A stretch of DNA of 5,854 nucleotides from Pseudomonadota bacterium. GTDB lineage: Bacteria; Pseudomonadota; Alphaproteobacteria; Acetobacterales; Acetobacteraceae. The notes under the pieces were generated by a model. That model was not told the DNA's origin. It saw nothing but the letters and a program-made list of their open reading frames with translations, and ran no database searches. Each line of letters starts with the position of its first letter. Within the stretch, counting starts at the first letter, position 1. The translations under genes were made by a program, and so were the position numbers. Location of the stretch: NCBI GenBank assembly GCA_021808185.1, contig JAKBCB010000255.1:1-5854 (forward strand), written 5' to 3'. Of the stretch, positions 5,295-5,854 are shown one piece after another.

Positions 5295-5854
5295 TCAGGC
5301 CCAGCCGGGCACCGGAGGCAGCAGCCACCCCAGCAACCGCCGCAGCCCGCCGCCGCGCTTCGGTGCCACCGCGACCGCGGGCCGCGCCGCCGGCGCGGTC
5401 GCGGAGCCGCCCTCGATCAGAACCTCGATGCTCCGGCGCACGCGGCCACGCGCGCGGTGCAGCAGCACGCGCTGGTTCTCGGGCGAAATCTCCAGCAGCT
5501 CGCAGGCTTCCTCGGCCGTGCGCGCCTCGATGTCGCGCAGGATGATGACGGCTTTCTGGCCGGCCGGCAGCGCCTCGATGGCGTCCTGCACATGCGCCCA
5601 GAGCTGCTTGCCGCCGACCACGCGCTCCGGGTCCAGTTCGTCCCACAGGCGCGGCGCCTCCGTCCAATGCCCGTCAGGGACGAAACGCTCGACCGGCACC
5701 GCCCGCTCCTGCCCGTCCGCGCCATCGAGCGCCGGCAGCGCGACCAGCCTGCGCTCGCGGGTGGCGCGGGTGCGCGCACGGTTCAGTACGATGGCGAACA
5801 GCCAACTGGCTAGGCTCGACCGCCCCTCGAACCGGCCGATGCCGGAGAACACGG
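5295..5854 (-). CDS. ECF-type RNA polymerase sigma factor, 5' end outside window
   Basis: The last 186 or so residues are present; the N-terminus, probably 50-70 residues including most of region 2, lies beyond the right edge. Numbered from the first full codon (5852), residues 7-35 (RFEGRSSLASWLFAIVLNRARTRATRERR) are the end of sigma region 2. A 45-residue linker follows, then region 4 at about 84-143: LPAGQKAVIILRDIEARTAEEACELLEISPENQRVLLHRARGRVR, with its helix-turn-helix for -35 recognition. The GTG at the edge is an internal Val, not a start. After region 4 comes an unusual tail of about 40 residues: an Ala/Pro-rich stretch, a basic patch (PKRGGGLRR), then hydrophobic LLGWLLPPVPGWA. No anti-sigma gene follows; a nucleoside hydrolase does. 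Any partner would have to be upstream, outside the window. Confidence 0.9.
   Translation of the reverse strand, partial: VFSGIGRFEGRSSLASWLFAIVLNRARTRATRERRLVALPALDGADGQERAVPVERFVPDGHWTEAPRLWDELDPERVVGGKQLWAHVQDAIEALPAGQKAVIILRDIEARTAEEACELLEISPENQRVLLHRARGRVRRSIEVLIEGGSATAPAARPAVAVAPKRGGGLRRLLGWLLPPVPGWA

Overview
The window is very GC-rich, with coding that fills nearly all of it. The protein families suggest an alphaproteobacterium, perhaps of the Rhodospirillales/Acetobacteraceae type. That placement rests only on composition and general protein resemblance. It looks like ordinary chromosome: I see no transposase, phage gene, tRNA, rRNA or CRISPR array.

Layout from left to right: (1) the 5' part of a small secreted protein gene on the minus strand, running off the left edge, with a good sigma70-type promoter just upstream; (2) a minus-strand pair encoding a DUF4260 membrane protein and a TetR-family repressor, which appear translationally coupled; (3) a divergent intergenic region (1539-1675) holding two adjacent, nearly identical inverted repeats that look like tandem TetR operators; (4) a plus-strand short-chain dehydrogenase/reductase (SDR); (5) plus-strand upp (uracil phosphoribosyltransferase), preceded by a GC-rich leader with two competing hairpins; (6) a plus-strand two-pass membrane protein of unknown function; (7) a convergent minus-strand EthD-family protein; (8) a minus-strand nucleoside hydrolase; (9) the 3' part of an ECF sigma factor gene on the minus strand, running off the right edge.

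Two functional threads stand out. One is a self-contained regulatory module. The TetR repressor probably binds the paired palindromes over its own operon promoter and controls the uncharacterised DUF4260 membrane protein, and perhaps the divergent SDR. The other is nucleoside salvage: the nucleoside hydrolase can release free base from ribonucleosides, and Upp converts uracil to UMP. They lie about 1.1 kb apart on opposite strands, so co-regulation is not implied.

The strongest candidate for something new is the TetR/DUF4260/tandem-operator module. Second-tier observations are the upp leader hairpins, the hydrophobic tail of the ECF sigma factor, and a tiny ORF with a good ribosome binding site ahead of the two-pass membrane protein.
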